Source: Pseudocercospora fijiensis CIRAD86 (lineage: Eukaryota > Ascomycota > Dothideomycetes > Mycosphaerellales > Mycosphaerellaceae). Taken from it: a stretch of DNA of 64,000 bases. The notes under the pieces are model-generated. The model saw nothing but the letters and a program-made list of their open reading frames with translations. It had not been told where the DNA came from and made no database searches. The DNA lies in the NCBI RefSeq assembly GCF_000340215.1, contig NW_006921540.1, positions 3,363,402 through 3,427,401 of the forward strand, in the 5' to 3' direction. A program made the position numbers and the translations under genes. Shown here piece after piece: positions 44,158-55,177 of this stretch; position 1 is the first letter of the stretch; each line of letters begins with the position of its first letter.

Positions 44158-45207
44158 TCAGACCTTGATCTTTAGCGTGCGATCAATGCCTCCAAATGCG
44201 AGCGAGTCGTTACGTTGCTCCTCCAAGTTCATTGTGAATGACTTAAACTTGCGCTTAAACCACTCTTCGGCAGTCACTATATTGCCCTCCAAATCCTTCA
44301 CCGTGGCACTGTCGCTCGGCCTCAAGAAATATGCTGTGGAGTAGCGATGCTCCTTCATAGTGCCTCCCATGGGGTAGACCCGGTGGAGAGCAGAGCGGAG
44401 ACGATCTTGCGAAGCCATCATTAATGTATCGCCAACATTCATCACTGCAAATCCGTGGCGTGGCGTGACGTACTGCCATTCATTGGTCTGTGGTGTGATG
44501 ACCTGCAGGCCTGGTTGCTGGTTGAACAGCAGAGTTAAAAGGCCGAGGTCGGTATGCATGTTGTGGCCCATGCCTCCATGATCTGGCTTTGGCGGATGAT
44601 GGATGAAGTCGAAGGCACTGCGAGAGGTGCCGTCATCGGGATGATAATTCTCGAAGCGTTCAGGGACAGGGACTTGCAGTGCATCTGACAGCCAACCCAG
44701 GATGGACATTGTGATGTAGTGGCTTTGGTCCAGCAGCATCCTGAAGTCGGCCAGATTATCGCTCAGGACTGCAGAGAGAGGCTCGCCATCCAGCAGCTGC
44801 GTGCGGCTCACCCGCAGTGACTCGTAGCCATCTCGGGTCTTCTCAATTGGTCCAGATTGCTGGCCCAATGGCTTGTATCTATTTCACATTAGACGTAGGT
44901 CAATGAGGATCAAGGGAGTCGCTCACCCTTGAGCATCAGACAAAGCTACTGCTTTCTCTTTCTCTTCAAGCGGTAGCTTGAACCATTCGTTCATGATTCT
45001 ATTGAGGCTGTCCAGAAGTCTGACAAACTGTCCATCCTTCCAGTCTCTGAGATCCAGATAATAGAAGCCGTCAGTCTGGCAAGAAACTAGCAGGCGTCCC
45101 ATCTCTGCTTTGTCTCCGGAAAGCAGTTTCGTGAAGCTCAGAGTCTCGAGCCGCGCTGGCATGGACGAGACTGCAGTCTCCTGATGTTCGGAAGCGCTTC
45201 CAGTCAT
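44158..45207 (-). CDS. 2-oxoglutarate/Fe(II)-dependent dioxygenase (isopenicillin-N-synthase-like)
   Basis: A 333-residue protein from two exons, 44,927-45,207 and 44,158-44,878, with a 48-bp intron (GTGAGC..TAG) that splits a Gly codon. It has an N-terminal DIOX_N-type region (TDGFYYLDLRDWKDGQ; EKEKAVALSDAQGYKPLG) and a C-terminal double-stranded beta-helix. The iron ligands are His202 and Asp204 in HNMHTDLGLL and His259 in ALHRVY; the 2-oxoglutarate anchor is Arg272 with Ser274 (RYS). Fungal members often act in secondary metabolism or detoxification; the substrate is unknown. An in-frame ATG at 45,279 would add 24 residues; 45,207 is preferred because relatives start near here. Divergent from an MFS transporter. 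Confidence 0.9.
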
Positions 45208-46716
45208 GGTGAAAGAGATGGGTAAATTTATCAAGTGAGGCGATTGATGATTGTGTTTGCAAGCTGCTGCTGTTCTCATGTGGACTGGAAAGGAGGCGGC
45301 TTTATAGATACTGGTTAGATGATCACACAGCCCAGCTATCGAGGCATTGCCGAGTCACCAGCACAATGCATACCGGTGCGAGTACTCGTACATGCGTACG
45401 CCAGCCGCTCCTCACCCAGCGTTGGGATGTTCGTGCCATCGGTGTGCAACCAGGAGGAGCATTTCTTTAACCCACAGCAACTCGCGTGCTACGAGTTCTG
45501 ACGATGGAAAAGAGCCGTTTACATCATCCTACCATGTCGACCTCTTTCTGAACAGGTGAGGTGCCGCACGAGACTGCTACGTCCGGGAGGCCATCTGGTC
45601 TCGTGGTCTTTCACCTACCTGTGTTGAGCGAACTTCATGCATCAACCAGACCGGTCAGAGACCTTGGCCGTGGGCTGATGGGTTCAGACGCCACCTCTGG
45701 ATGCGATACGACTTCCAGTACATTCTCTTGTCGAAGCCATACAAGACCGGTGGAGTTGTGCGTCTTACGAAAGCTCCGCACACTTTTAACTCCCCGAAGC
45801 CATATGTGAGTTCGACAGTCCTATGCAGCAGTATTCGTCACTCATTCCCGCTTAAATGTCCATCGCCAGTATAGATCATTTGTCCCTTTTCCGTAACTCT
45901 GACTACCGCTCCTGCAATCTCTTTCTGAAAGAAAGCTTACTGACGTTGTACAACCTCACTTCAGCCGCGCGAGCACCGAAATCCTCAAGGGCCTTCTCTT
46001 TGATGCAGTGCTGCTAGCTCCTCCGAAGACCTGGTGGATTCACGGCCATTATGGAGGATCGAAGTAGCTGACCGGAGCGAGCGAGTCTCAACGACCAGCA
46101 ATTCAGAAGCCTTGGATCCAGTGGGAAGCGCGCAGGAGCTCGGTGAAGGAAGTCTGTGGTCAGGGCGCGAGCGGAGTCCTCGAGATCCAGCTGAGAGCAA
46201 CATCATGCTGCAGCCGCAGTGATGCTGATGCTGATCATCTAAGTTGAAGCATTGGAGTAGGCGGGTGGTGTGAAGGCTGCTGCGGTCAATTGCCTTTTCG
46301 GCTCCTCGGCAGCACTAACTTCTTTGGGCCTAGGGTATGTGAGCAGCTTCTTTGTTGTGGCACTCTTCTGATGCTTCTCTTCTCTTGTACAACATCGAGC
46401 TGACCATGATCGGCCACACACGCCTTGACCTGGCCCCGTGCGTCGAGCTCCAGAGTCAATATGACGCCAAAAGATGTGGAGCCTACACCGGTTTGGCCGT
46501 ATTTTGCTCGCGCGTGGGCCCTCAGGGCGGAGGCAGTTGAACCACGCCATCTTCCACGAAGACGGCTTATAGCACCGTATGAAGGACACCCTCACTCTGA
46601 ATGGATCATGTACAGGCCAGGTCTCAATGCCCTCTCTTCTCTGCATTTTCAATAGCAAGCGACCTCCACGGCGCCTCAATATATGCATCATGTTCGCGGT
46701 ACACCAGTATCGAGAA
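45208..46716. other. long spacer between 2OG oxygenase and MFS genes
   Basis: About 1.5 kb with small overlapping ORFs on both strands; the largest minus-strand one overlaps the MFS gene and has no domain. I see no third gene. It would hold the two divergent promoters and possibly an upstream part of the MFS leader. Confidence 0.4.
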
Positions 46717-48434
46717 ATGCAAACCCGGAATCCAGCAGCTCGACTTACTTCCAATACTGCCATATCCCAGTCTGTAACCAACGAGCTGCGAAATGCACCA
46801 CACGAGAGCCGTGCAGAGGCAACGATTGCGGATGGCCCGGATGGCCCATTCGACGACGCAATGATCAAAAGTCGTGACCTGAACCACAGAACACAAGTTC
46901 CAAAAGATGTCAGCTCTCCATTCATGGTAACATTTGCTGCCTCTGGCAGCGATACTGACCCTACGAAATGGAGCTTCAGGCTTAGAGCATTGGCGACGTA
47001 AGCTGAGACAACCGCATTCGGCACCGCTTTATGCTCACAATTACAGCATAAATGTCACTCTCATAGCATGGATCACCACTGTTGCGTCAAGCATTGATGC
47101 AGCCGCGCTCGTTCCTGCCGCTCAGGACTTTGGCGTGTCAACGAAGATTGAATCGCTAGCAACGGCATTGTTCCTCGTGGGCTTGTCCTTTGGAGTTCTT
47201 ACCGCCGGGCCAATCTCTGAAGAGTACGGACGTAGTGCTGTATACATCGCAACGATGGCCTTATTCATGATCTTCACCATGGCCTCTGCTCTGGCTCCCA
47301 ATATGGCATCACAAGCTGTATTTCGAACTGCTGCCGGTTACTTCGCTGCAGCACCGCTCTGCTGTGCTGGTGGTTCTGTGTCGGATCTATGGACCCATAC
47401 GGAGCGAGCCTGGGCGTTCCCGGCATTCGCGGTCATCGCCTTTACAGGTCCAATTTGCGGTACGCAACACATCAGTGCAATGCACACTTTTCGTCCTTGC
47501 TGACCGTACGGCAGGACCGATCATTGGGGGCTACATCGTTGAGTCAAAGACTTTGAGCTGGAGATGGTGCGAGTGGGTCACATTGATAAGTTCCGCCGCA
47601 ATACTGCTGTCTGTGACCCTTGTCCAGCCGGAAACACACCCACCGACCCTACTTCGATGGCGTGCCAAACGGCTTCGCACCATCGAATGCAACCAACGAT
47701 TCTTCGCTGAAGTCGATCTCAACCGCATCACCTTCAGGCAGCGCCTGAGAGCTGCACTGTATCGGCCATTGGCCCTTCTTTTCAACGAGCCTATCGTGAT
47801 GTGCCTGAGTTTGTACCTGACCGTGATATACGTGGTCATCTTTGTCTTCTTTCAAGGATATGACTACATATTCAGAGAAATGTACGGCTTCAGCCAAGGC
47901 ATGACCGGAGTCGCATTCGCGGGCACTGCAGTCGGCATCATCCTTACAGCATTCCAAATCCCGCTCGTCTACCAACGATATAAAGCAGATCTGGCCTTGG
48001 CAGTCAGCAATGGAGACGACCATGTCCCGCCCGAACGTCGACTGACATTCGCAATCTACGGTGCACCTTTCCTCCCAATTTCAATGTTCTGGATCGGCTG
48101 GACCTCTTCTCCAACCAGCTCTTACTGGTCACCGTTAGCCGGAAGCATCTTCCTAGGCTACAGTACGCTTTGCATCTACATGTCTTCATATCAGTATCTC
48201 ATCGACGCCTATGGACCTCATTCTGCAAGTGCTTTGGCAAGCGTCACATTTGTGCGGTACCTGGTGTCTGCGGGAATGTACGTCGCTGCGATCCCGATCT
48301 TCGATCACTTGGGCGTGAAATGGACCTTGACGATCTTGGGAATCGTCAGCGCTTTGATGACCCCAATACCATACATTCTGAGCAGATATGGAGATAGAAT
48401 TAGAAAGAGTTCTCGAGGTTCGTACCGACGTTGA
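46717..48434 (+). CDS. MFS transporter, DHA1 drug/polyamine-antiporter type
   Basis: A predicted 537-residue, about 12-helix transporter. Exons: 46,717-46,997; 47,047-47,459; 47,515-48,434. The introns are 49 and 55 bp (GTAAGC..CAG and GTACGC..CAG); phases close. The loop 2-3 motif A is GPISEEYGRS, and GPIIGGYIVESKTLSWRWCEW is the helix 5-6 signature of the fungal DHA1 group. A soluble N-terminus precedes the SDTDPTKWSF segment equivalent to the usual DPxNW motif. The frame is open from 46,579, so the start could be 138 bp upstream; 46,717 gives a typical N-terminal length. It may export the product or substrate of the adjacent dioxygenase, but that is only positional inference. Confidence 0.87.
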
Positions 48435-48550
48435 AGAAGCAGACCCGGCCTGGGTTCACGTCCACCGAAAAGAATATTAGTATCTCCCCTACACCTCCCC
48501 TTCGAGAATCCCCTCGCGAAATCTACGAATATCCATTCAATTCCTCGACA

Positions 48551-48584
48551 ATCCAAATCCAAATCCAAATCCAAATCCAAATCC
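48551..48584. repeat. hexanucleotide microsatellite (atccaa)n
   Basis: Nearly six perfect atccaa units just after the MFS gene. On the minus strand they read as Asp-Leu repeats in an open but unconvincing frame. Confidence 0.9.
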
Positions 48585-49542
48585 CTTCCGGTCTTCACAC
48601 ATTCTCTCATGTATCTAGCACTCACCTTCAACGAACAAAACAACTCTACGGTAATACAAAATCTTTGTTTCCTTTTGCTATCAGCATTTTCGTCTTCGTC
48701 ATTCGATGGAATCCCCCAAATTGGATACATAAGAGCGAGGGAAACAGTCGAGCGTTGTCTGGAGAATGGGATAGGAGGATCAGACAATGGAAGTGAATGA
48801 TTGAGGGAGAAATTCGAGTGGGCTTTGAGAAAGAGAAAGAGTAGTGAGGAGGAGTTGTGCACTCTGAGGTCGATGATTGAGAGTTGAGCGGTTGGAGGTA
48901 GGTCTTACTTGGAGGTAAGTATGTTCTGGCTTTGGACCTCCATGTTCTTGGGTTCTTAATCGTGCGCATTTGAGCATCGTATGTTAGGGAGGAATTGGGA
49001 TTGACGTTGAAAGGCGCTGAAAAGGAGTGGTAGAGGTCAAAGTTGTAGATTGAGTGTCGCAAGGCTGGAGCCAAGACCCAGAGCTGGGGCTAAGCGTAGT
49101 CAGTATTTTCTGGGTGGTCGGGAGCTCTAGTCGTTGCGCATCGAAATATGCTGTAAATGTACAATTCGCTTTATACAGTCCATGAGATGAGATCCTCTCG
49201 CAAGCCAAGCGGAACCAGAAGAATGCCTGCCTGCGCCCTCTCTCCCAAGTCTACGCCATCTAATGCTCCTACTTTTCCTACAATGCCTCGAAGAGCTGTC
49301 GAGGCATGCTTGGTTATCAAAGACACGATAGAAGCTCTTCGCACTATCATCGCAGCTCTGCTCTCTCCTTCTGAGCGCTCCAGACTATTCAGCGAAAGGC
49401 GTGCGCAAGCCTAGTCGAGGCTCGACAAAGCATCTTCCTCCGTGATATGCGACTCGGAACTATCTTTCCCCCACGTGCGGACCATCGCTTGCATTGCCGC
49501 TAGCCTCACACACTGTGTGCACATTGATTGCAGGCGCGAGAA
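48585..49542. other. intergenic with C-rich to G-rich skew flip
   Basis: Between the MFS and TOM20 genes. The + strand is C-rich before about 48,650 and G-rich from about 48,720 to 49,110. Only short overlapping ORFs; no domain seen. Confidence 0.45.
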
Positions 49543-50131
49543 CTACTCGACCTTGTCGCTGCCGGCGTCAGAAGCACCCGAGCTGCCTGTTAAGGATATG
49601 CTTGGGTCGACGGCGATCATTTCGGCGAGAATGGCGAGGATTGGCTGTAGACTATCGTTAGCGGGTGCAAAGCTTCTCTCTCGCCATACCAATACACACC
49701 TTTGGCACTGTCTTGTCGTAGATACTGATCAATTCTCTCGGTTGTGGGTAAACCTTCAAAGCCTTGTAAAAGCAGAGGGCGGCATCGACGGGGTCGCTTC
49801 CATCCGTGCACATCTGCTCTCCTCGTGCGACTTCCTGCATGAAGTATGCCTCGGTCTCGTCTTGATCTCGTGGGAAGCCATCCTCGTTGGCGTCGTCGAC
49901 AACATCGCGGATCCTTTGCTTTTGCGCGTGCTCGGCGGCTTTTGAAGCTTCAAGGTCTGACTTGTGGACCTTCTTGTGCTGCTTTTTGAGGTATCTGCGG
50001 AACTCGGGATCGCTTCTTCGGCGGTGATCGAAGTAGACTGCGTATGCGAGGGCGCCAGCTGTAACGACGCCAGCTGCTGCCACAGCGATGGTGGTGATTG
50101 ATGGGCCTGATGAAGGTAGTGTCGAGGCCAT
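49543..50131 (-). CDS. TOM20: mitochondrial import receptor subunit TOM20
   Basis: A 177-residue outer-membrane receptor that recognises mitochondrial presequences. Two exons, 49,700-50,131 and 49,543-49,644, with a 55-bp intron (GTGTGT..CAG). An N-terminal membrane anchor (TTIAVAAAGVVTAGALAYAV) is followed by basic YFDHRRRSDPEFRRYLKKQ, then the receptor domain with EAYFMQEVARGEQMCTDGSD and AALCFYKALKVYPQPRELI. After the intron come PILAILAEMIAVDP and a Ser/Gly-rich acidic tail. An in-frame ATG at 50,158 would add nine residues; 50,131 has the better context. Divergent from EXO84, with 305 bp between starts. Confidence 0.94.
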
Positions 50132-50436
50132 GGCGGTAGTGTTGTCGAGGGTTTGCAACAGCCGCGAGTTTTACTAACGATGTGAGCGATTCGCGACGAT
50201 GGTGTCGACGTTAGGATGAATTGAAGTATGCCACAGTCAGTATTAGTGGTGTGGTTGAAGGTAGTGCATGAAAGTTTGGAGAGGAGCTTCGGGACTGGGA
50301 CTGGAGATCTGGCTTGGCTACGGAGGCCATGTCTCCACAGCTCGCAGCTTGTGCATGCCGAGTACAACTCCGCCTACACATTGGGCTCGATTGGGGGCAG
50401 TGAGGTGCACCAATACTATATGCAACAGCATTCGCC
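50132..50436. promoter_or_regulatory. bidirectional promoter TOM20/EXO84
   Basis: A 305-bp gap between divergent start codons. Two ATTGG (reverse CCAAT) pentamers at 50,380-50,384 and 50,390-50,394 lie about 45-55 bp before the EXO84 start and could be CCAAT-box sites. Confidence 0.45.
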
Positions 50437-52584
50437 ATGTCGGAGTCCAAAGGCATATCGCTGCGGCGAAAGAAGACGACGGCCACCACGCGACTGAAGA
50501 TATCCGCGCCCATCAACAGCTCCGCCAGCAGCATCCAGCAGTCTCGCGATGCGTCGGTCAGCAGGAACAACAGCACATGGACCGTCGGCTCGCATGACAC
50601 CGCCACCACTTCCCGATCGCGTGAGAGACCGCGGTTGGGCGGCGACACGAGCGAACTGGTCATGCGACGATACTCGACGCGGTTCGCAGGAGGCATGCCC
50701 CAAGATGGCCCAGCTCCTCCCATGCCGGCCATGCCCGCAATGCCGGCCCAGTATGCGAGCAGTATGGCACGCCCCGATACGGCGCGTCCGGCCACGTCGA
50801 GGGGACGCGCAAGTCCGGAGCGCGAGAGAGGAAAGGGCAAGCTTCAGGTGGACATGCGCGCATTGAAGGACCCCAGTCTCAACGCCGAGAAGTACGTCCA
50901 GACCGTGCTGGGAGATGCTACGGAGCAGGACATCATCGCCTTCCAAAAGGACCTGCAGAATGTCAAGTCGCACACCGAGGCTGATCTGCAGCACAATGTC
51001 TACCAGAACCGCACCCAGTTCATCAAGATCTCCAAAGAGGCCGATAAGCTGAAGAACGAGATGCGCACTCTGCAAACATACATGACGGAGTTGACGGGCG
51101 CCTTGGGACACGCGACGTCAGCTGGCGGTGCAGACGTCAACTCCGGGAGCACTCTCAGCCTGGCCGACCGGAAGCGCGCGAATAGGAGCAGCGTCGCGAA
51201 CCTGGAAGCCATGTGGAGCACTCATCTTCAGACGCTGTGGAAGCGCGTTGAAGGCAGTCAAAAGTATCTGCCTGCCATTCCCGGTAGACACATTCTGATG
51301 GAAAGTCAGAGATGGGTCGAGCTGAATGCCGCAACGTGGAAGCCCAGGAGACGCGTGGCCTTGGTCCTGCTCAATGACCATTTGCTTGTTGCGAGCGAGA
51401 AGAAGAGGCCGGCAGAGGCGACACCGCAGAAGAACAACAGGCAGAGCATGTACGGTGGTCCGCAAGCTTCAACCACTACCCTGGTGGCCGATCGATGCTG
51501 GCAGCTGAACGAAGTGTCCCTTGCTGACATTTCTACTCGCGCTTCCACGAGCATCGGCCACAGCAATTCCAGGGAGAACAAGAATATTGCCAATGCAATC
51601 AATGTCCGTGCTGGTAATGAGTCCTTTACATACGCCACTAGCGATCCAGGCGACAAGTTGAACCTGATTGTCACTTTCCGCAAAGCGCAGGAAGATCAAC
51701 GAAAGCAGCTTGCAGCGGAACATGCAAGCCGAACGAAGGATGTAGATACGTTCTCAGCACTAACAGGTCGTGATCCCAGGTCCCTCAAGAGAGCCGCGGC
51801 AGCTGCCATGGAGGCTGAAGAGTCGAAGGGTTTCGGAGGGCTAAGTCGTAGCAACTCTGTTTTAGTGGATGTGGATGGTCGACCGCAAAGTATCAGATGG
51901 GTCGAATCACAGATCGATGGCCTCGACATTGACATTGCGCTGCAGCGTTTCGAGGAAGCTGTAGACAGAGCAGAGAAGTTGCGCAAAATGGCTCGAGGCA
52001 TCAAAGGCAATCAGACTGCGCAGGAAATCATTCAGGCCAAGGTCAACGAACGCGCATCAAAGCTTGCAAATTCCATCTCCAGGCAATTGAGTCACACGAG
52101 CGGTGGTATGGAGAAGACCAAGGAGAACGTATCTTGGTTGCTGCGCCTTGGATACGAAGAACTGGCTCGAAATACCTATTTGTCTTCCCGAACGGCCACC
52201 ATACGCTTACGGATACGACAGGTTACTTTCACCGGAGATCTGGTTCCTTACGTTCATGCATATTCGTACGTGGTCTTCACTCTTGTCCTCTACACCTTCA
52301 AAACATTCAACGCGTCCTTTCCGCCCACTTCCGGATCTGCCGCTGTGAAATGGGCCAAGGAGCGAGTCGATGAATTCAACGACTCGCTGCAACGGCAGCT
52401 AAGCACCGTCGATCGTCAGTCCGAGATGTACAAGGAATGCATGGCTGCTGTCACTGAAAAAGCTGCCGTACTTCACGAAGTCGGGGTGGACTTTCGAGGT
52501 CTAGTTGCTCGAGATTTACGAATCGAGGGAGATGGCCAGGTCAATGGCGATGCACCAATAGGCCTCGGAGTCTCCGGCACGTAG
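50437..52584 (+). CDS. EXO84: exocyst complex component EXO84
   Basis: An intronless 715-residue exocyst subunit, which tethers secretory vesicles at the plasma membrane. A Ser/Arg/Pro-rich disordered N-terminus (about 1-135) precedes the Vps51/Exo84/COG1-type helical region (YVQTVLGDATEQDIIAFQKD ... EADKLKNEMRTLQTYMTELT). A PH domain follows (about 280-410; RWVELNAATWKPRRRVALVL), then the C-terminal helical domain (LDIDIALQRFEEAVDRAEKL; SRQLSHTSGGMEKTKENVSW). It ends GLGVSGT-TAG at 52,584. Notably the same frame stays open for 67 more codons to TGA at 52,786-52,788, encoding a Pro-rich and charged tail. This could be a natural terminator, readthrough, or a sequence variant; see findings. Divergent from TOM20. 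Confidence 0.92.
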   Translation: MSESKGISLRRKKTTATTRLKISAPINSSASSIQQSRDASVSRNNSTWTVGSHDTATTSRSRERPRLGGDTSELVMRRYSTRFAGGMPQDGPAPPMPAMPAMPAQYASSMARPDTARPATSRGRASPERERGKGKLQVDMRALKDPSLNAEKYVQTVLGDATEQDIIAFQKDLQNVKSHTEADLQHNVYQNRTQFIKISKEADKLKNEMRTLQTYMTELTGALGHATSAGGADVNSGSTLSLADRKRANRSSVANLEAMWSTHLQTLWKRVEGSQKYLPAIPGRHILMESQRWVELNAATWKPRRRVALVLLNDHLLVASEKKRPAEATPQKNNRQSMYGGPQASTTTLVADRCWQLNEVSLADISTRASTSIGHSNSRENKNIANAINVRAGNESFTYATSDPGDKLNLIVTFRKAQEDQRKQLAAEHASRTKDVDTFSALTGRDPRSLKRAAAAAMEAEESKGFGGLSRSNSVLVDVDGRPQSIRWVESQIDGLDIDIALQRFEEAVDRAEKLRKMARGIKGNQTAQEIIQAKVNERASKLANSISRQLSHTSGGMEKTKENVSWLLRLGYEELARNTYLSSRTATIRLRIRQVTFTGDLVPYVHAYSYVVFTLVLYTFKTFNASFPPTSGSAAVKWAKERVDEFNDSLQRQLSTVDRQSEMYKECMAAVTEKAAVLHEVGVDFRGLVARDLRIEGDGQVNGDAPIGLGVSGT

Positions 52585-52788
52585 AACGAGTCTGAGAACG
52601 ATGATGATCTTGCTGTGACATACGCTGCACAGCGCGAAAAAGCAAAACCACCTCCAATACCGCCTCGACATCCTGGACGTCTGGACACTCACCTCAAGCC
52701 AAGCCAGGCGCGTGTGGACGACGTGAGAAGCATGATCCTGCGAGCTAAGCGGGAGCGATTGGAGCAACATAGCTCTGGCGGATCTTGA
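52585..52788 (+). other. open in-frame extension after the EXO84 stop
   Basis: 67 sense codons after the TAG, in the EXO84 frame, ending in TGA. They encode an acidic start (ESENDDD), KPPPIPPRHPG and a basic helix-like end (RAKRERLEQ). Protein-like composition, no paralogue known to me. Confidence 0.4.
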
Positions 52789-53938
52789 AGGAACCAGGAG
52801 ATGCAAAGAGCGCTGCTAGTGCGAACGAAGCATCATTGGACTTCTTGGAGAGCATTGTACTGCTAGGATATTAGAACTTTGCGAACACGCATTCCGATGC
52901 ATCAAGACTACCGCCAAAGTCCACAGCGACTTGGAACCAATGAGACACTCACAGCGTGCGATACATGATCAGCGTATCATTCCTATGCGGAGTCGTTAAC
53001 ACACCCTTCACTCCTGGAATTAGAAAAGGGGCCGAATGCCTGTTGGAGAACATGGACAGCTTTGGTACAGTCGTCCGAAGCATCCACTTCTTGCACTGGC
53101 TGGCGCATGTCGGCTCGAGATAAGCATGATGACTTTCCGTCACGTTGCGACGACGGAGAAATGGATGCAAGACTACAAGCCTCGTCGGATATCCGCGATT
53201 CATTTCAGCTTCAGAAATGAAGAGGAGCACAAATATGTCTGAAAAATTCCGAGGCACATTCATCAAATCGGGCATACATCGAGGCATTCGCTTACGAGAA
53301 GCACAGGAGTCAAAGCACAGTCCTCAAACAGAGCCTCGCCGCATTTTACCAACAACGGGATTACTGGCATCACACCGGATTCTTGAGACACCACTCGTAT
53401 GGAAGCCCTCTGTGCCTACATCGGGCGGTCAGCGGAGGACCAGAGCAGTGCTAGCCAATGCTAGCTGATACCGGGTTACTTCCGAGATACTACCACCGTC
53501 AGAATGTCGAGCAAGACGTCAGACTAGCGCTATGACTGAAACACTACTCGGACTCCGGCGGCAGATAAGGTACATTGAAATAGGCCATACTATGAAAAGA
53601 TGGAGTTTCGCTGTTGCGGCATTGACACTGCTTTGCATCTTTTATCACCCATTGCCAGCAAGACTCAAGAACACGTGACACCTACTTCTTCCCGATTGGT
53701 CCCTGGCCCTCGTAACTCGATGCCAGCCTGATGCCATAAGCTTGATACTCCGACACGAAACGGCGATTAGACCCTACACGTCTCACGAGGCAACCTAGTT
53801 CAGCCCTACTACGACAAAGCACATTCTCCCTGGGTTCAAAATCGGCTTCTGTTTCTTACCCGAAACTATCCTTTGTCCTCGCAATTGCCTAAACCGGTAT
53901 TGCCTCTTCGTCCCCCGATTCATCAACAGCCTTGCAAC
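52789..53938. other. intergenic, nothing recognised
   Basis: About 1.15 kb of unique sequence with small overlapping ORFs on both strands lacking start context or domain motifs. Confidence 0.4.
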
Positions 53939-54709
53939 ATGGACCACATACACGCCTTCTCGCCACTCGGACCTCCACTGATCGGAGCCCATTCCCATCA
54001 AATCCCAATGCACAACCGTCGCCGATCCTCAATAGTCGCTGGTCTAGACATTGAAGAGTTCCGCCAAGCCAAAGCTCGTCGGCAATGCATTACCAACATC
54101 AAATGCGAATCAAGAGCAGAAGAAGAATCCGAACCCAAAAAATCCACCGTGCCTTCCCCAAATCCCCAACTCCAAACCTCCAAACAAACCTCCCCCTTCC
54201 TCACCCTCCCCGCCGAACTCCGCAACAAAATCTACACCTCCCTCTTCGAATCCTCTGGCCCACCCCTCATAAAACCCACCTACACCCTCCCCAACCTCTT
54301 ATGGAGCAACCGCCAAATCTTCTCCGAAGCGATCGGCCTCTACTACACAACCAGTCCCCCCTTCCGCTGCCTCGACGAAACCTCCACAATCTCCTGGCTC
54401 ACCACCCTCCCGAAACAATTCCTCGACGCAATCCCCGAAATCCGATACGATACGCGTTGGATTATTTTCGTTACGCCTTTAATCCCGGTTCCGGGGGCTG
54501 AGGGGTGGTTGTTTCGGGCTTTGATTGAGAAGTTGGAGGGCAGGGGGGTGGGGGTTTGTGAGAGGGGGTTGGTTGGGAGGAGGAACGAGGTGGGGGAGTG
54601 GAGGGAGGGGAAGTTGAAGATTAGTTATTATTCGAAACGGTTGGGGTGTAAGGAGAATGGGATTTTTTGGACGGATAAGGTGGGGTTGGTTGAGAGTGTT
54701 ACGGGGTGA
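53939..54709 (+). CDS. F-box-like domain protein
   Basis: An intronless 256-residue protein. After a disordered N-terminal about 85 residues comes the fungal F-box-like module FLTLPAELRNKIYTSLFES, then LPNLLWSNRQIFSEAIGLYY. It may be a substrate adaptor, but the group is poorly characterised. ATG at 53,939 is the first Met in the frame. The base composition is extraordinary: the coding strand is almost free of G from about 54,120 to 54,420 and almost free of C from about 54,480 to 54,770, so the 5' and 3' halves use opposite third-position bases. No close relation in sequence to the F-box-like protein at 21,572-22,579 beyond the shared module. Confidence 0.75.
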   Translation: MDHIHAFSPLGPPLIGAHSHQIPMHNRRRSSIVAGLDIEEFRQAKARRQCITNIKCESRAEEESEPKKSTVPSPNPQLQTSKQTSPFLTLPAELRNKIYTSLFESSGPPLIKPTYTLPNLLWSNRQIFSEAIGLYYTTSPPFRCLDETSTISWLTTLPKQFLDAIPEIRYDTRWIIFVTPLIPVPGAEGWLFRALIEKLEGRGVGVCERGLVGRRNEVGEWREGKLKISYYSKRLGCKENGIFWTDKVGLVESVTG

Positions 54710-55177
54710 GTGATGATTGTGGTGGAGGAGGGGTTTTGGGGTGGGGGATGGTGAAGAATTGTTTTGTGGATGTGGTGAGACGACTTGATCAATGAATGAG
54801 TTCCCGTCGGTCTCCTTTTTCGAGCTTCTGCTTCTAGTTCCATCGAATCTTGTAGCCTCACTACATGTCTATATACCTGGTCAAAAATGATTGATTGTGA
54901 TGCTGTGGATTTGTTGAAGAAAAAGACAGAGGACGAGAGATGGTGGACGACTACCTAGAGATTGGAGGAAGAAGCTGTGGTTTGATTCTTGGACAAGTGG
55001 TCGGTCATTAAAGGGAAGGACTCTGTTTGTTGAGCGATGCTGGTTTTCCTCCCTTTCTGTGTCATGCTTCGGATTTCAGCATGCAGCTAATCCTCATCCA
55101 AAACCACCAAGCCATTGAAGTTCCGTAGTGCCCAGGGTATCAATGCCGAGCGTATTCGCTCTCGCGCTATCAGAACG
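54710..55177. other. intergenic between convergent F-box-type genes
   Basis: Begins with the tail of the G-rich stretch and holds no recognisable gene; shared 3' flanks. Confidence 0.4.

Noticed and set aside
46239..47024. Minus-strand open frame of 261 codons
   Set aside because: It overlaps the first exon of the MFS gene, has no domain, and is best explained as a shadow.
48305..48862. Minus-strand frame with an Asp-Leu repeat
   Set aside because: The repeat is the translation of the (atccaa)n microsatellite and the frame overlaps the 3' end of the MFS gene.
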